NCBI RefSeq assembly: GCF_003264855.1
Contig: NZ_NFZS01000005.1
Location: 124,001 to 188,000, forward strand
Source of the DNA: Dyella jiangningensis
GTDB taxonomy: Bacteria > Pseudomonadota > Gammaproteobacteria > Xanthomonadales > Rhodanobacteraceae
DNA: 64,000 bases
Direction: 5' to 3'
Position numbers and translations under genes: made by a program. Below are positions 45,960 to 56,427 of the stretch, piece by piece. The number at the start of each line of letters is the position of its first letter. Within the stretch, counting starts at the first letter, position 1. Under the pieces are notes generated by a model that was not told where the DNA came from, did not search any database, and saw only the letters and a list, made by a program, of their open reading frames with translations.

Positions 45960-46076
45960 TGTGGGAGCGCACCCTGTGCGCGACGAGCCGACAGAGCGGG
46001 GAGGCGATGGCGTGGCGAAGATCCATCGGCTCTGCACACTGCAGCGCCACGGTCGCGCACTGGGTGCGCTCCTACA
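45960..46076. repeat. Long REP pair, second of a tandem duplicate
   Basis: The same length and arrangement as 45812-45928. The left arm is the TGTGGGAGCGCACCCTGTGC variant. The spacers agree at GGCTCTG and CACTGCAGCGCC and differ elsewhere, so the duplication is not recent. Confidence 0.75.
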
Positions 46077-46094
46077 GGAGGGTGCGTCGCCGGA

Positions 46095-47936
46095 TCAGCG
46101 CGTCACGTCCTCATCGTCCGGCGTCACGTCCGTCGGCTTCTCGCGCTCGCGTTCGGCTTCGGGCGAGGCGTCGGCCTGGAACAGCTGGTCGAGGTCGGCC
46201 AGTGCTTCGCGCGTGGTCTGCACGATGCGGGCATCGTCGTCGTACACGAGGTACTGGCGCTTGAGCAGTTCGGCGTCCTGGCGGCGGAAACGCTCCACGT
46301 GATCGGCGGCCATTTCGGGCGACAGGCCAATGGCCTCCAGCGTCTGCCGCGTCATCTTGAGGCTGGAATACAGGGTCTCGCGCACCGGCATGTCGACGCC
46401 CAGGTCCATCAGTCGCCACACATGCTGGCGGTTGCGCGCACGCGCGATGATCTTCAGGTTCGGATAGATGCGGCGCACCACGCGCGCGGTGCGCAGGCTC
46501 GCCTCGGCATCGTCCACCGCGAGCACGAACACCTCCGCCTGGTCGGCCTGCGCGGCACGCAGCAGTTCCGGGCGCGCCGGGTCGCCGTAGAAGATGTTGT
46601 TCTGCACGCCGAACCGTTGCACCAGATCGATCTGCTCCACCGAATGGTCGAGCGCCACGAACGAGATGCCCTGCGCGCGCAGCACGCGCGCCACGATCTG
46701 GCCCATGCGTCCATAGCCAGCGATGATCACGCGCGGCGAGTCGGCGACGATGGTGTCGAATTCGCGCGTCTTCTTGGGCTTGGCGCCCAGCGCGCGGCCA
46801 AGCAGCGCCACCAGCAGCGGGGTCAATGCCATCGACAGCGTGATGGCGAGCACCTGCAGGCCATGTTGTTCGCTGGTGATGAGGTCCTGCTCGCGCGCGA
46901 GCTTGAGCACGACGAAGGCGAACTCGCCGCCACACGCAAGCAGCACGGCCAGGCGCAGCGCGTCGCGCCGATCCAGCCCGCCCACCACGCGGCCCAGCGG
47001 CCACAGCAGGGCGCCCTTGATCAGCAGCAGGCACGCCACCAGCATCAGCACGCGCTGCGGCTGGTCGAACAGCAGCGTGATGTCCATCGACATGCCGACG
47101 CTGATGAAGAACAGGCCGAGCAGCAGGCCCTTGAACGGTTCGATGTGCGATTCCAGCTCGTGCCGGTATTCCGAATCGGCCAGCAGTACGCCGGCAAGGA
47201 ACGCACCCAGCGTGGACGAGAGGCCCACCATTTCCATCAACCATGCCGTGCCCATCACCACCAGCAGCGCCGTGGCGGTGGACACTTCCACGCTGTCGGT
47301 GCGGGCGACGAAACGGAATACGGGGCGCAACAGGTAACGGCCGCCCACCATCACCGCAACGATGGCGCCACCGGTGCGCAGCACCGCGTACAGGTCAAAA
47401 CCATGCTTGCCCGATGCGCTGGCGAGCAGCGGCACCGCGGCAATCAGCGGAATGGCGGCGAGATCCTGGAACAGCAGGATCGCGAACGCCTGGCGCCCGT
47501 AGCGCGATCCGGCTTCCTTGCGTTCGGCCAGTATCTGCAGGCCGAACGCCGTCGACGACAAGGCAAGACTGCCACCGACGATGGTGGCTGCATTCACCGT
47601 CAAGCCGAACAGGTAATAGGCCGCCGCGCCAATCACCAGGCTGGTCGCCAGCACCTGCAGCAGACCGGTGCCGAACACTTGCTTGCGCATCACCCACAGG
47701 CGCTGCGGCGAAAGCTCCAGGCCTATGACGAACAGCATCAACACCACGCCGAATTCGGAGATCGTGCTGACGCCGGCGGTGTCGTTCACCAGCCCCAGCT
47801 CCTTCGGGCCGATGACGATGCCGGCCAGCAGATAGCCCAGCACCGAGCCCAGCTTGAAACGCTTGGTGAGCGGCACTGCGATGACGGTCGCCACCAGGAA
47901 TACCAGCGCCGTCTCCAGAAAATGGTGGCTATCCAC
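46095..47936 (-). CDS. Kef-type monovalent cation:proton antiporter (CPA2) with RCK domain
   Basis: A 613-residue transporter. The first 390 residues hold about twelve spans with GYLLAGIVIGPKELGLV, ISEFGVVLMLFVIGLELSP, the ion-site region FAILLFQDLAAIPLI, and GLLLGLFFISVGMSMD. The RCK/TrkA-N domain follows with the Rossmann motif VIIAGYGRMGQIVARVL. A short acidic tail ends the protein. KefB/KefC-type proteins exchange K+ for H+ under electrophile stress. The GTG at 47936 is chosen because GGAG lies 7 bp before it; a GTG two codons upstream is too close. Confidence 0.93.
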   Translation of the reverse strand: MDSHHFLETALVFLVATVIAVPLTKRFKLGSVLGYLLAGIVIGPKELGLVNDTAGVSTISEFGVVLMLFVIGLELSPQRLWVMRKQVFGTGLLQVLATSLVIGAAAYYLFGLTVNAATIVGGSLALSSTAFGLQILAERKEAGSRYGRQAFAILLFQDLAAIPLIAAVPLLASASGKHGFDLYAVLRTGGAIVAVMVGGRYLLRPVFRFVARTDSVEVSTATALLVVMGTAWLMEMVGLSSTLGAFLAGVLLADSEYRHELESHIEPFKGLLLGLFFISVGMSMDITLLFDQPQRVLMLVACLLLIKGALLWPLGRVVGGLDRRDALRLAVLLACGGEFAFVVLKLAREQDLITSEQHGLQVLAITLSMALTPLLVALLGRALGAKPKKTREFDTIVADSPRVIIAGYGRMGQIVARVLRAQGISFVALDHSVEQIDLVQRFGVQNNIFYGDPARPELLRAAQADQAEVFVLAVDDAEASLRTARVVRRIYPNLKIIARARNRQHVWRLMDLGVDMPVRETLYSSLKMTRQTLEAIGLSPEMAADHVERFRRQDAELLKRQYLVYDDDARIVQTTREALADLDQLFQADASPEAEREREKPTDVTPDDEDVTR

Positions 47937-48036
47937 TCGCACGCTCCATTCGGGGAACGATCATTATTCCACGCGACCGCTGCCATGGGCCGGTCGACGT
48001 CGGCCATCGGCGTCGACGCGCGTCACACCCGTTGCA

Positions 48037-48921
48037 TCAGGCAGCCACCGACAGGCCCTGCCATTGCTGCGCGAGCAGGGTCGCCAGTCGCTGCACCGGC
48101 GCTGACGATTCGGCTTCGGCGCGATGCAGGCACAAGCCCAGGCTGCCAAGCGCGGGCAGCGGTGTTTCGTGGGGCGAGAGCGCCTGCACCGTCGTTGGCA
48201 GGCCCAGCGGCGTGCGCAGCGATACGCCCAGTCCCGCCGCCACCGCGGCCCAGGTGCCCGCAAGGCTGGCGCTGGTGAACGCAATGCGCCAAGGCACATG
48301 GGCGCGATCGAGCGCGGCGGTGGCGGCGCTGCGCATCATGCATGGCGCCTCGAGCATCACCAGCGGCAGCGGCTCATTCGCCGGCCAGGGCATGCCGGCA
48401 CCCGCGGCCGAAATCCAGCGCAACGGCACTTCGCCCAGGCGGTCGACGTGTGGGCTGAGCACGCCGGCGTCCCATGCAAGCGCCAGATCGAGGCGACCGG
48501 AGGTCACCCGCTCCAGCAGCTCCGTGTTGCGCGCGATACGCACCTCCACCCGCACGCGCGGATGAGCGCGCGCGAAGCGGCCCAGCACGTCGGTGAGCAG
48601 GCTTTCGCCGAAATCCTCCTGCAGGCCGAGGCGAACCCATCCCTCCAGTTCGGTCCCATGCAGGGCCGCGGCGGCTTCGTCGTTCAATTCAAGCAGGCGA
48701 CGGGCGTAGGCGAGCATTGTCTCGCCCGCCTCGGTCAGCACCATGCCGCGCCCGGACTTGCGCAGCACGGGCGTGCCCGCCTGCTCCTCCAGCTTCTTCA
48801 GCTGGGCGCTGACTGCCGAGGTGGAACGGCCGAGCCGGTCAGACGCCTTGGCGTAGCTGCCCAGCTCGATGCCCGTGACAAACGTGCGCAGCACGTCGAG
48901 ATCGAAGTTTACGCGTCGCAT
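48037..48921 (-). CDS. LysR family transcriptional regulator
   Basis: A 294-residue LTTR. The N-terminal winged HTH is VLRTFVTGIELGSYAKASDRLGRSTSAVSAQLKKLEEQAG; the co-inducer domain includes GRLDLALAWD and the usual C-terminal beta-alpha pattern. It is divergent from the carboxymuconolactone decarboxylase/DUF4865/tautomerase operon and very likely controls it. The ATG at 48921 starts the conserved NFDLDVLRTF segment; an ATG three codons upstream is possible. Confidence 0.92.
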   Translation of the reverse strand: MRRVNFDLDVLRTFVTGIELGSYAKASDRLGRSTSAVSAQLKKLEEQAGTPVLRKSGRGMVLTEAGETMLAYARRLLELNDEAAAALHGTELEGWVRLGLQEDFGESLLTDVLGRFARAHPRVRVEVRIARNTELLERVTSGRLDLALAWDAGVLSPHVDRLGEVPLRWISAAGAGMPWPANEPLPLVMLEAPCMMRSAATAALDRAHVPWRIAFTSASLAGTWAAVAAGLGVSLRTPLGLPTTVQALSPHETPLPALGSLGLCLHRAEAESSAPVQRLATLLAQQWQGLSVAA

Positions 48922-48940
48922 GGTAACCATCCGGCTTTTT

Positions 48941-48955
48941 GGGACCATTAGTCCC
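48941..48955. promoter_or_regulatory. Candidate LysR operator
   Basis: GGGAC-CATTA-GTCCC is a perfect 5-bp inverted repeat with a 5-bp centre in the 104-bp space between the LysR gene and its divergent operon. It contains the T-N11-A spacing expected for LTTR sites only loosely. Confidence 0.45.
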
Positions 48956-49025
48956 ATATTTTCCGATTTTCAGAATGGTACTGTCCGCCCTAGGCTGGCG
49001 ATCGTCAACCCACCCGAGGTTCCCC

Positions 49026-49349
49026 ATGACGCCCCCTTCCGACCAGGGCCAACGCAGCGTTGGCGATGTCGCGCCCACCTTGGCCGAACTTACCGACCGC
49101 GTACTGTTCGACCGCATCTGGCAGGATCCCTCCCTGTCGCCACGCGATCGCAGCCTCGCCACGGTCTCGGCGCTCATCGCTCTCGGCCGCACCGAGCAGT
49201 TACCCTTCCACCTGCAGCATGCGATCGACAACGGCCTGTCGCATGACGAGCTGGCGACGCTGATCACCCATCTCGCGTTCTACGCCGGCTGGCCCGCGGC
49301 GGCTTCCGCCGTTCCCCGGCTGCGCGAGCTGGCGAGGAACGCGACGTGA
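49026..49349 (+). CDS. Carboxymuconolactone decarboxylase family protein
   Basis: A 107-residue all-helical protein: RDRSLATVSALIALGRTEQLPFHLQHAIDNGLSHDELATLITHLAFYAGWPAA matches the CMD/AhpD-like fold, including the central Arg, the H-x-x-x-A-x-x-x-G segment and the YAGWP signature. No CxxC is present, so it is not an AhpD-type peroxidase partner but closer to a decarboxylase or unknown CMD. GAGG precedes the ATG. It is the first gene of a three-gene operon. Confidence 0.88.
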   Translation: MTPPSDQGQRSVGDVAPTLAELTDRVLFDRIWQDPSLSPRDRSLATVSALIALGRTEQLPFHLQHAIDNGLSHDELATLITHLAFYAGWPAAASAVPRLRELARNAT

Positions 49350-49897
49350 TCGCCATGCAATACAGCTTCACCCTGCCGGCCGATTACGACATGGCCATCA
49401 TCCGGCGACGTATCGCCGAGAAGGGCCCGAGCCTCGACCACTTCGACGGCCTGCACCTGAAGGCGTACCTGCACGCGACGGCCGGCGAACACGCCCGCGA
49501 CAACCTCTATGCGCCCTTCTATGTCTGGCGGGACAGCGAGGCCATGCAGCGCTTCCTCGGCAGCGCGGGTTTCCAGTCGCTCACGCAGGCCTTCGGCTGG
49601 CCATCGATCCGCTGCTGGCAGGTATGGGACGCCTACCTGCCTCCGCATGCGCGGCAGGCACGCTTTGCCTCGCGCGACATTCATCCCATCGTTCCGCATA
49701 CCGCGCTGGATGCGTTGCGCAACGTTGCGCGCGACGCACTTCAACATGACGTGGAACACCGGGCGCTCGCCGGCGTCACCGCATTCGAACCGACCACCTG
49801 GAGCTGGATGAGCTTCCGCCTGTTCGACGAAACGCCATCCTTTGCCGCCGCTAATGCCCGCCAGTGGTATGGCGTCGGCCACGTCTCCCAACCCTGA
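49346..49897 (+). CDS. DUF4865 family protein
   Basis: A 183-residue protein starting MIAMQYSFTLPADYDMAIIRRRI, with GLHLKAYLHA, NLYAPFYVWRD and FGWPSIRCWQVWD. It matches the DUF4865 family, of unknown function, which regularly accompanies CMD and tautomerase genes. The GTG start overlaps the preceding stop by four bases (GTGA); an ATG three codons later is an alternative. Small and dimeric ferredoxin-like in look. Confidence 0.8.
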   Translation: MIAMQYSFTLPADYDMAIIRRRIAEKGPSLDHFDGLHLKAYLHATAGEHARDNLYAPFYVWRDSEAMQRFLGSAGFQSLTQAFGWPSIRCWQVWDAYLPPHARQARFASRDIHPIVPHTALDALRNVARDALQHDVEHRALAGVTAFEPTTWSWMSFRLFDETPSFAAANARQWYGVGHVSQP

Positions 49898-49915
49898 CCC
49901 CACGGAGCGCTTCCC

Positions 49916-50296
49916 ATGCCCCTCGTCCGCATTTCCCTTCGCCGCGGCAAGTCCGCCCAGCACATCGCCGCCATTCGCAACGGCATCTATCGCGCGATGA
50001 CCGAGAGCTTCAACGTACCGCAGAACGATCGCTTCATCCTGGTGCACCAGCACGATGCGGAAGAGTTCGACTACGACCCGAACTATCTCGACATTTCGCG
50101 CACCGACAACCTGGTGATCATCCAGGTCGCCTGCAACAACACGCGCACGGTGGCGCAGAAGCAGGCGTTCTACCAACGCACGGCCGAATTGCTCAGCAAG
50201 GACCCCGGACTGCGGCCGGAGGACGTGCTCATCAATTTGCTGGAGACGGGGAAGGAGAATTGGTCGTTCGGCAATGGAGTGGCGCAATACGTCTGA
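49916..50296 (+). CDS. Tautomerase family protein
   Basis: A 126-residue member of the tautomerase superfamily. After loss of Met the catalytic Pro1 would be exposed (MPLVRISLRRGKSAQHIAAIRNGIY). RFILVHQHDAEEF and VIIQVACNNTRTVAQKQAFYQRTAELL repeat the beta-alpha-beta layout of 4-oxalocrotonate tautomerase twice in one chain. It likely isomerises a keto-enol intermediate of an aromatic-type pathway. It is the last gene of the LysR-linked operon. Confidence 0.9.
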   Translation: MPLVRISLRRGKSAQHIAAIRNGIYRAMTESFNVPQNDRFILVHQHDAEEFDYDPNYLDISRTDNLVIIQVACNNTRTVAQKQAFYQRTAELLSKDPGLRPEDVLINLLETGKENWSFGNGVAQYV

Positions 50297-50355
50297 GCGC
50301 ATCCATCGCTGATGCAGGTGCGCGCCCGAAAGGCAAACCCCGGGGCGGATTCGCC

Positions 50356-50868
50356 TTACCGCGTCGCTGGCTTCTTGCGCACCGGACGCGCTTTGGCGGT
50401 AGCCGCCTCTACCAGCAGACGTCGCGGTCCCGCGCCCTCATCGGCCAGCCTGTCGTAGGGATTGCGCAGTCGACAGCGGTCGATGGAGAGACAACCACAG
50501 CCAATGCAATCGTCCAGCGTGTCGCGCAGTTTCTTCAGCTGCGCAATGCGCTCGTCGAGATCGGCACGCCATGCGGTGGACAGTCGCGCCCAGTCTTCCC
50601 TGCCCGGCGCCGCCGTGACGGGCAAGGTGGCGAGTGCTGCCGCAATGTCCGACAGCGAGATTCCCACGCGCTGCGCCACACGGATGAACGACACGCGGCG
50701 CAGCACTGCGCGCGGGTAGCGTCGCTGGTTGCCTGCGGAACGTTCGCTGCGGATCAATCCCTTGGCTTCATAGAAATGCAGCGCCGACACCGTCACACCA
50801 CTGCGGCGCGCAACGTCACCTACGGTGAGCATCGAAGGCATGCCGACCGGACCTGGCAGCTTGTCCAC
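50356..50868 (-). CDS. soxR: Redox-sensitive transcriptional activator SoxR
   Basis: A 170-residue MerR-family activator: LTVGDVARRSGVTVSALHFYEAKGLI is the winged HTH; CIGCGCLSIDRC holds the four cysteines (C-x2-C-x-C-x5-C) that bind the redox-active [2Fe-2S] cluster; RNPYDRLADEGAGPRRL follows as in E. coli SoxR. A GTG start at 50868 is chosen because GAGGG precedes it and the resulting MDKLPG aligns with MEKKLP of E. coli. The Ala/Lys-rich tail is longer than usual. Confidence 0.95.
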   Translation of the reverse strand: MDKLPGPVGMPSMLTVGDVARRSGVTVSALHFYEAKGLIRSERSAGNQRRYPRAVLRRVSFIRVAQRVGISLSDIAAALATLPVTAAPGREDWARLSTAWRADLDERIAQLKKLRDTLDDCIGCGCLSIDRCRLRNPYDRLADEGAGPRRLLVEAATAKARPVRKKPATR

Positions 50869-50877
50869 GGAACCCTC

Positions 50878-50908
50878 TTGACCTCAAGTTAAGTTGAGGT
50901 CGTAGAGT
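50878..50908 (+). promoter_or_regulatory. SoxR-activated promoter with SoxR box
   Basis: TTGACC (50878-50883) and TAGAGT (50903-50908) are separated by 19 bp, the overlong spacing of MerR-type promoters. The 18-bp palindrome CCTCAAGTTAAGTTGAGG (50882-50899) differs by one base from the E. coli soxS operator. It drives the downstream monooxygenase-type gene and lies 14 bp from the soxR start. Confidence 0.85.
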
Positions 50909-50938
50909 GCCACGAAACGTGCCCACGGAGCTTCCCCC

Positions 50939-51256
50939 ATGTCAGCCCAAGCCATCTACCGCATCGATCGCTTCAACGTGCCCGCACAGGCCCTGCCCGC
51001 CTTCATGGAACGCGTGCGCTACACGCAACGCACCCTCAATGAACTGCCCGGCTGCCGTCAGAACCTCGTGCTTGCTCAGCCGGATCTGGCCGGCGAGTAC
51101 AACGTGATGACCGTGGTGGAATGGAGCGACGAGCAACACGTCGCCGCCGCGAAATCATTCATGCAGAAGCTGTATGAAGAGGAACGTTTCGACCCCGCCG
51201 CTTTCATGCATGGCCTGGGCGTAAAGGCGGATTTGGGGGTTTATCGGCAGGCGTGA
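50939..51256 (+). CDS. Antibiotic biosynthesis monooxygenase (ABM) family protein under SoxR control
   Basis: A 105-residue ferredoxin-like dimeric alpha-beta barrel protein: YRIDRFNVPAQALPAFMERV, LNELPGCRQNLVLAQ and NVMTVVEWSDEQHVAAAKSF match the ABM pattern. Members act as quinol or heme monooxygenases or have no known activity. The strong SoxR box just upstream marks it as a SoxR target, suggesting a role in handling redox-cycling compounds such as quinones or phenazines. Confidence 0.85.
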   Translation: MSAQAIYRIDRFNVPAQALPAFMERVRYTQRTLNELPGCRQNLVLAQPDLAGEYNVMTVVEWSDEQHVAAAKSFMQKLYEEERFDPAAFMHGLGVKADLGVYRQA

Positions 51257-51293
51257 CGCTGCTCGCGGTAGGCAACGCCACCGCGAGCACCCG

Positions 51294-51331
51294 CCCCTCA
51301 CCCCAGCCCTCTCCCCGGAGGGGAGAGGGAG
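51294..51331. repeat. CCCTCACCCC palindromic repeat, copy 2
   Basis: Nearly identical to 12253-12290 (one base differs). CCCTCTCCCC pairs with GGGGAGAGGG. Confidence 0.65.
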
Positions 51332-51511
51332 ATGGCGCGCGGCGCCCATGCACTCTTCGCCATTCACCAAAGCCGCTTTAAGTCCTCTCCGCTACGGCGC
51401 GTTGCGGTGTAGCCGCTCCGTTCGAGGTAGTAACGAGCGCATCAATGCTGGCCTCGGTCGCCCGACGCTTCTATTCCACATATCGCTACGAGCCTTGGCT
51501 CTGAAGGCCGT

Positions 51512-51607
51512 TTTCTTTGGGTTACTTTTCTTTTGGGCCAGCAAAAGAAAAGTGACTCGAGCTCCGGCAGGAGATCGAAACGCCCGCCGCGTAGGCGGCA
51601 TGCTCGC
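51512..51607 (+). repeat. Hairpin repeat, copy 3
   Basis: GTTACTTTTCTTTTG and CAAAAGAAAAGTGAC form a 15-bp stem with one mismatch, followed by GC-rich sequence with CGCCCGCCGCGTAGGCGGCATGCTCGC. Same layout as 12104-12186 and the inverse of 11528-11617. Confidence 0.65.
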
Positions 51608-51677
51608 TGAAGCACGGCAACCGAAGGCCAAACCGCCTCACAAAAGCAGCAACCATGCAGACCGGCGCGAAAGACTG

Positions 51678-51701
51678 TCGCGCACAGGGTGCGCTCCTAC
51701 A
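51678..51701 (-). repeat. Single REP near hemB
   Basis: TCGCGCACAGGGTGCGCTCCTACA is one arm of the common palindrome; the opposite arm is not recognisable. Confidence 0.6.
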
Positions 51702-51750
51702 GGTGGGGTGGGAGCGCGAGGCCGCTAACGCCTCGCGCCCAGCGCCACCC

Positions 51751-54481
<2,731 letters not shown>

Positions 54482-54490
54482 TCGTTTTTT

Positions 54491-54572
54491 TGTGGGAGCG
54501 CACGCTGTGCGCGACAGCCGAGCGCGGTGGTTGGTCAATGCCCTGCGGTCGCGCACTGGGTGCGCTCCTACA
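54491..54572. repeat. REP pair after the S53 peptidase gene
   Basis: Left arm TGTGGGAGCGCACGCTGTGC and right arm GCACTGGGTGCGCTCCTACA with GCGA / TCGC extensions, spacer about 40 bp. Seven T residues precede the left arm, so it may double as a terminator. Confidence 0.75.
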
Positions 54573-54590
54573 GTGGAAAAATCGCGTTTG

Positions 54591-54891
54591 TCACATCTCG
54601 TCGACCACGGTATTGCGCAGCGTGCCGATGCGTTCGATCGTTACTTCGCACACATCGCCGGCCTTCATGTAGACCGGCGGCTTGCGGCCGTAACCCACGC
54701 CCGACGGCGTGCCCATCACCAGCACGTCTCCCGCTTCCAGCGTCATCGCCTCACTGAGCAAGGCGATGGTGCGGGCCACGCCGAACATCGCCCGGATACC
54801 GCGCGTCGTCGTCGAAGCGCGCGCAAAAACCATCACCGGTATCCACCGCCAGACCCGCGCGGTCGCCTTGCTGGAAGCGCAGGAATCGCAT
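54591..54891 (-). pseudogene. Remnant of a fumarylacetoacetate hydrolase (FAH) family gene
   Basis: Two pieces of one gene are fused. The start, with GGAGGG before the ATG, reads MRFLRFQQGDRAGLAVDTGD and continues to about residue 33, as in the N-terminus of FAH proteins. The second piece, in another frame, reads FGVARTIALLSEAMTLEAG, VLMGTPSGVGYG and ends IGTLRNTVVDEM, the FAH C-terminus. The middle, with the metal ligands, is gone and the frame changes at the joint, so the first frame stops after 46 residues. An internal deletion is the simplest explanation. Confidence 0.8.
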
Positions 54892-54973
54892 ATCGCCCTC
54901 CAGGCACGCGGGTGACCGAGGCGCCCGCCATGATCGGGTCCGACGAGCTTACTACGCGTGCGCGCTGGCCCCG

Positions 54974-55414
54974 TCAGCGACCGGCGCAGGCCATCGGCGA
55001 CGTCAACACACCGTTGGGCTCGCACGCGACAGGTTCGGCGCCGGGCTCCGGCATGGGCATGCCTGGCCGGTACGACGCATAGGAAGGGGCCGGCACCGGG
55101 TTGGCTGTTCCCGTACGCATCGCTGCCAGGGAAAACGCCGCCTTGGCCGCAAACCCAAGCGCGGTTGCCGATGCCTGCTCGGCAGGCGTAAGCCCATGAG
55201 GAAAGGCCGGTACAGGGCCATGTGGCATGGCCGGCGGCGGCTCGTTCGCCAGGGCAACGCTTCCGGCGAGCGGCTCGCGGTAACCCGCGCTGGACGGGTG
55301 GTCGTGCATCGCCGGCACTGGCGAATGCCCCATCGGCAGGCTTCCCTGCTGCGCGAACACGGGCGACGCCGCCAGACACGCCGCTCCAAGGAAAAACGCC
55401 AGGCTGCGCATCAT
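54974..55414 (-). CDS. Secreted Met/His/Pro-rich hypothetical protein
   Basis: A 146-residue protein with a clear signal peptide (MMRSLAFFLGAACLAASPVFA) and no recognised family. The mature part has loosely repeated His/Pro/Met patches: MGHSPVPAMHDHP, AMPHGPVPAFPHG and GMPMPEPG. Such composition could bind copper or other metals, but this is inference. An Ala-rich helix (EQASATALGFAAKAAFSLAAM) separates the patches. It is divergent from the borosin methyltransferase gene. Confidence 0.6.
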   Translation of the reverse strand: MMRSLAFFLGAACLAASPVFAQQGSLPMGHSPVPAMHDHPSSAGYREPLAGSVALANEPPPAMPHGPVPAFPHGLTPAEQASATALGFAAKAAFSLAAMRTGTANPVPAPSYASYRPGMPMPEPGAEPVACEPNGVLTSPMACAGR

Positions 55415-55620
55415 CTATCGCGTCTCCTCTTCATCCGTGGCAGGGAACCGATCCTGGCCGCGACTGTATCCGGTCGACCGCGTGCGCTCCACCGGGGTCG
55501 CGAGCCAGACCCTGCGATTCGTTCATGCCGCTGGCGGCCTGCGGAGCGCCGCCCTTATGCTGCGGCCGTCGGCTGACCTCGCCGCCGTCCCAGTCATTCG
55601 CGATCATGGAGCACAAGGCA

Positions 55621-56427
55621 GTGAACACCCCCTCCTCGACCGGCAGCCTCGCCTGCGTGGGCATCGGCATCACCCTGGGATCCCACATCAGCGCGCTGGC
55701 GCGCAGCCACATCGAGAAGTCCGACGTGGTGTTCACGGCCGTGTCCGACGGCATCGTCGAGCTGTGGCTCAAGGAAATGAACCCCGACGTGCGCAGCCTC
55801 CAGCCTCTCTATGCCGAGGGCAAACCGCGCCCGCAGACCTACCGCGAAATGGTGGAAGTCATGATGGCCGAGGTGCGCGCGGGCAAGCGCGTCTGCGGCG
55901 TGTTCTATGGCCATCCGGGCGTATTCGCGTGGGCGCCGCACCGGGCGATCAAGGTGGCGCGCGAAGAAGGCTACCCCGCGCACATGGAACCGGGCATTTC
56001 CTCCGAGGACTGCCTGTACGCGGATCTCGGCGTCGATCCCGGCAGGGTCGGCTGCCAGCATTTCGACACCACCCAGTTCATGCTGTTCCGCCGAAACGTC
56101 GACCCGAGTGCTTGGTTGATCCTGTGGCAGGTGGGACTGGCGGGCGAACAGACAGGGCGCCGGTTTGCCACGGGGCCGGCCTATCGCCAGGTCCTGGTGG
56201 ATGTCTTGCTACGCCATTACCCCGCCGACCACGAAGTGACGGTCTACCGTGCCGCCACCTTGCCGCTGCAAGCTCCGCGTATGGAGCAGCTGCCGATTTC
56301 GGGCTTGCCTGATATCGATCTCAGCATGTCAGATACCCTCGCGGTGCCGCCTTGCCGTGAGCTGGAGGTCGATGACGACATCCGGAATCGATTGACGGCG
56401 CTGGACGAAGCTATCGTGGCCGGCTAG
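55621..56427 (+). CDS. Borosin peptide backbone alpha-N-methyltransferase (SonM/OphMA-like)
   Basis: A 268-residue protein of the tetrapyrrole-methylase fold. It follows bacterial SonM and the catalytic domain of fungal OphMA along its length: SLACVGIGITLGS, LQPLYAEGKPRPQTYREM, VCGVFYGHPGVFAWAPHRAI, AHMEPGISSEDCLYADLGVD and LILWQVGLAGEQ. The OphMA catalytic Tyr66, Arg72 and Tyr76 correspond to Tyr64, Arg70 and Tyr74, and the GHPGVF Tyr is kept. It should use S-adenosylmethionine to methylate backbone amides of a partner peptide. No core peptide is fused. GGAG favours the GTG at 55621; an ATG at 55606 is possible. Confidence 0.93.
   Translation: MNTPSSTGSLACVGIGITLGSHISALARSHIEKSDVVFTAVSDGIVELWLKEMNPDVRSLQPLYAEGKPRPQTYREMVEVMMAEVRAGKRVCGVFYGHPGVFAWAPHRAIKVAREEGYPAHMEPGISSEDCLYADLGVDPGRVGCQHFDTTQFMLFRRNVDPSAWLILWQVGLAGEQTGRRFATGPAYRQVLVDVLLRHYPADHEVTVYRAATLPLQAPRMEQLPISGLPDIDLSMSDTLAVPPCRELEVDDDIRNRLTALDEAIVAG

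Larger units (their letters stand above)
51257..51750. other. 494-bp repeat-rich gap before hemB
   Basis: No gene is supported. It carries one copy of the CCCTCACCCC palindrome, one copy of the long TTACTTTTCTTTTG hairpin repeat and a lone REP, each listed separately. The remainder is GC-rich without ribosome sites. Confidence 0.6.

Noticed and set aside
45812-46076. CRISPR-like regular repeats
   Set aside because: Units are inverted palindromes in pairs, not direct repeats with unique spacers; no cas genes are near.
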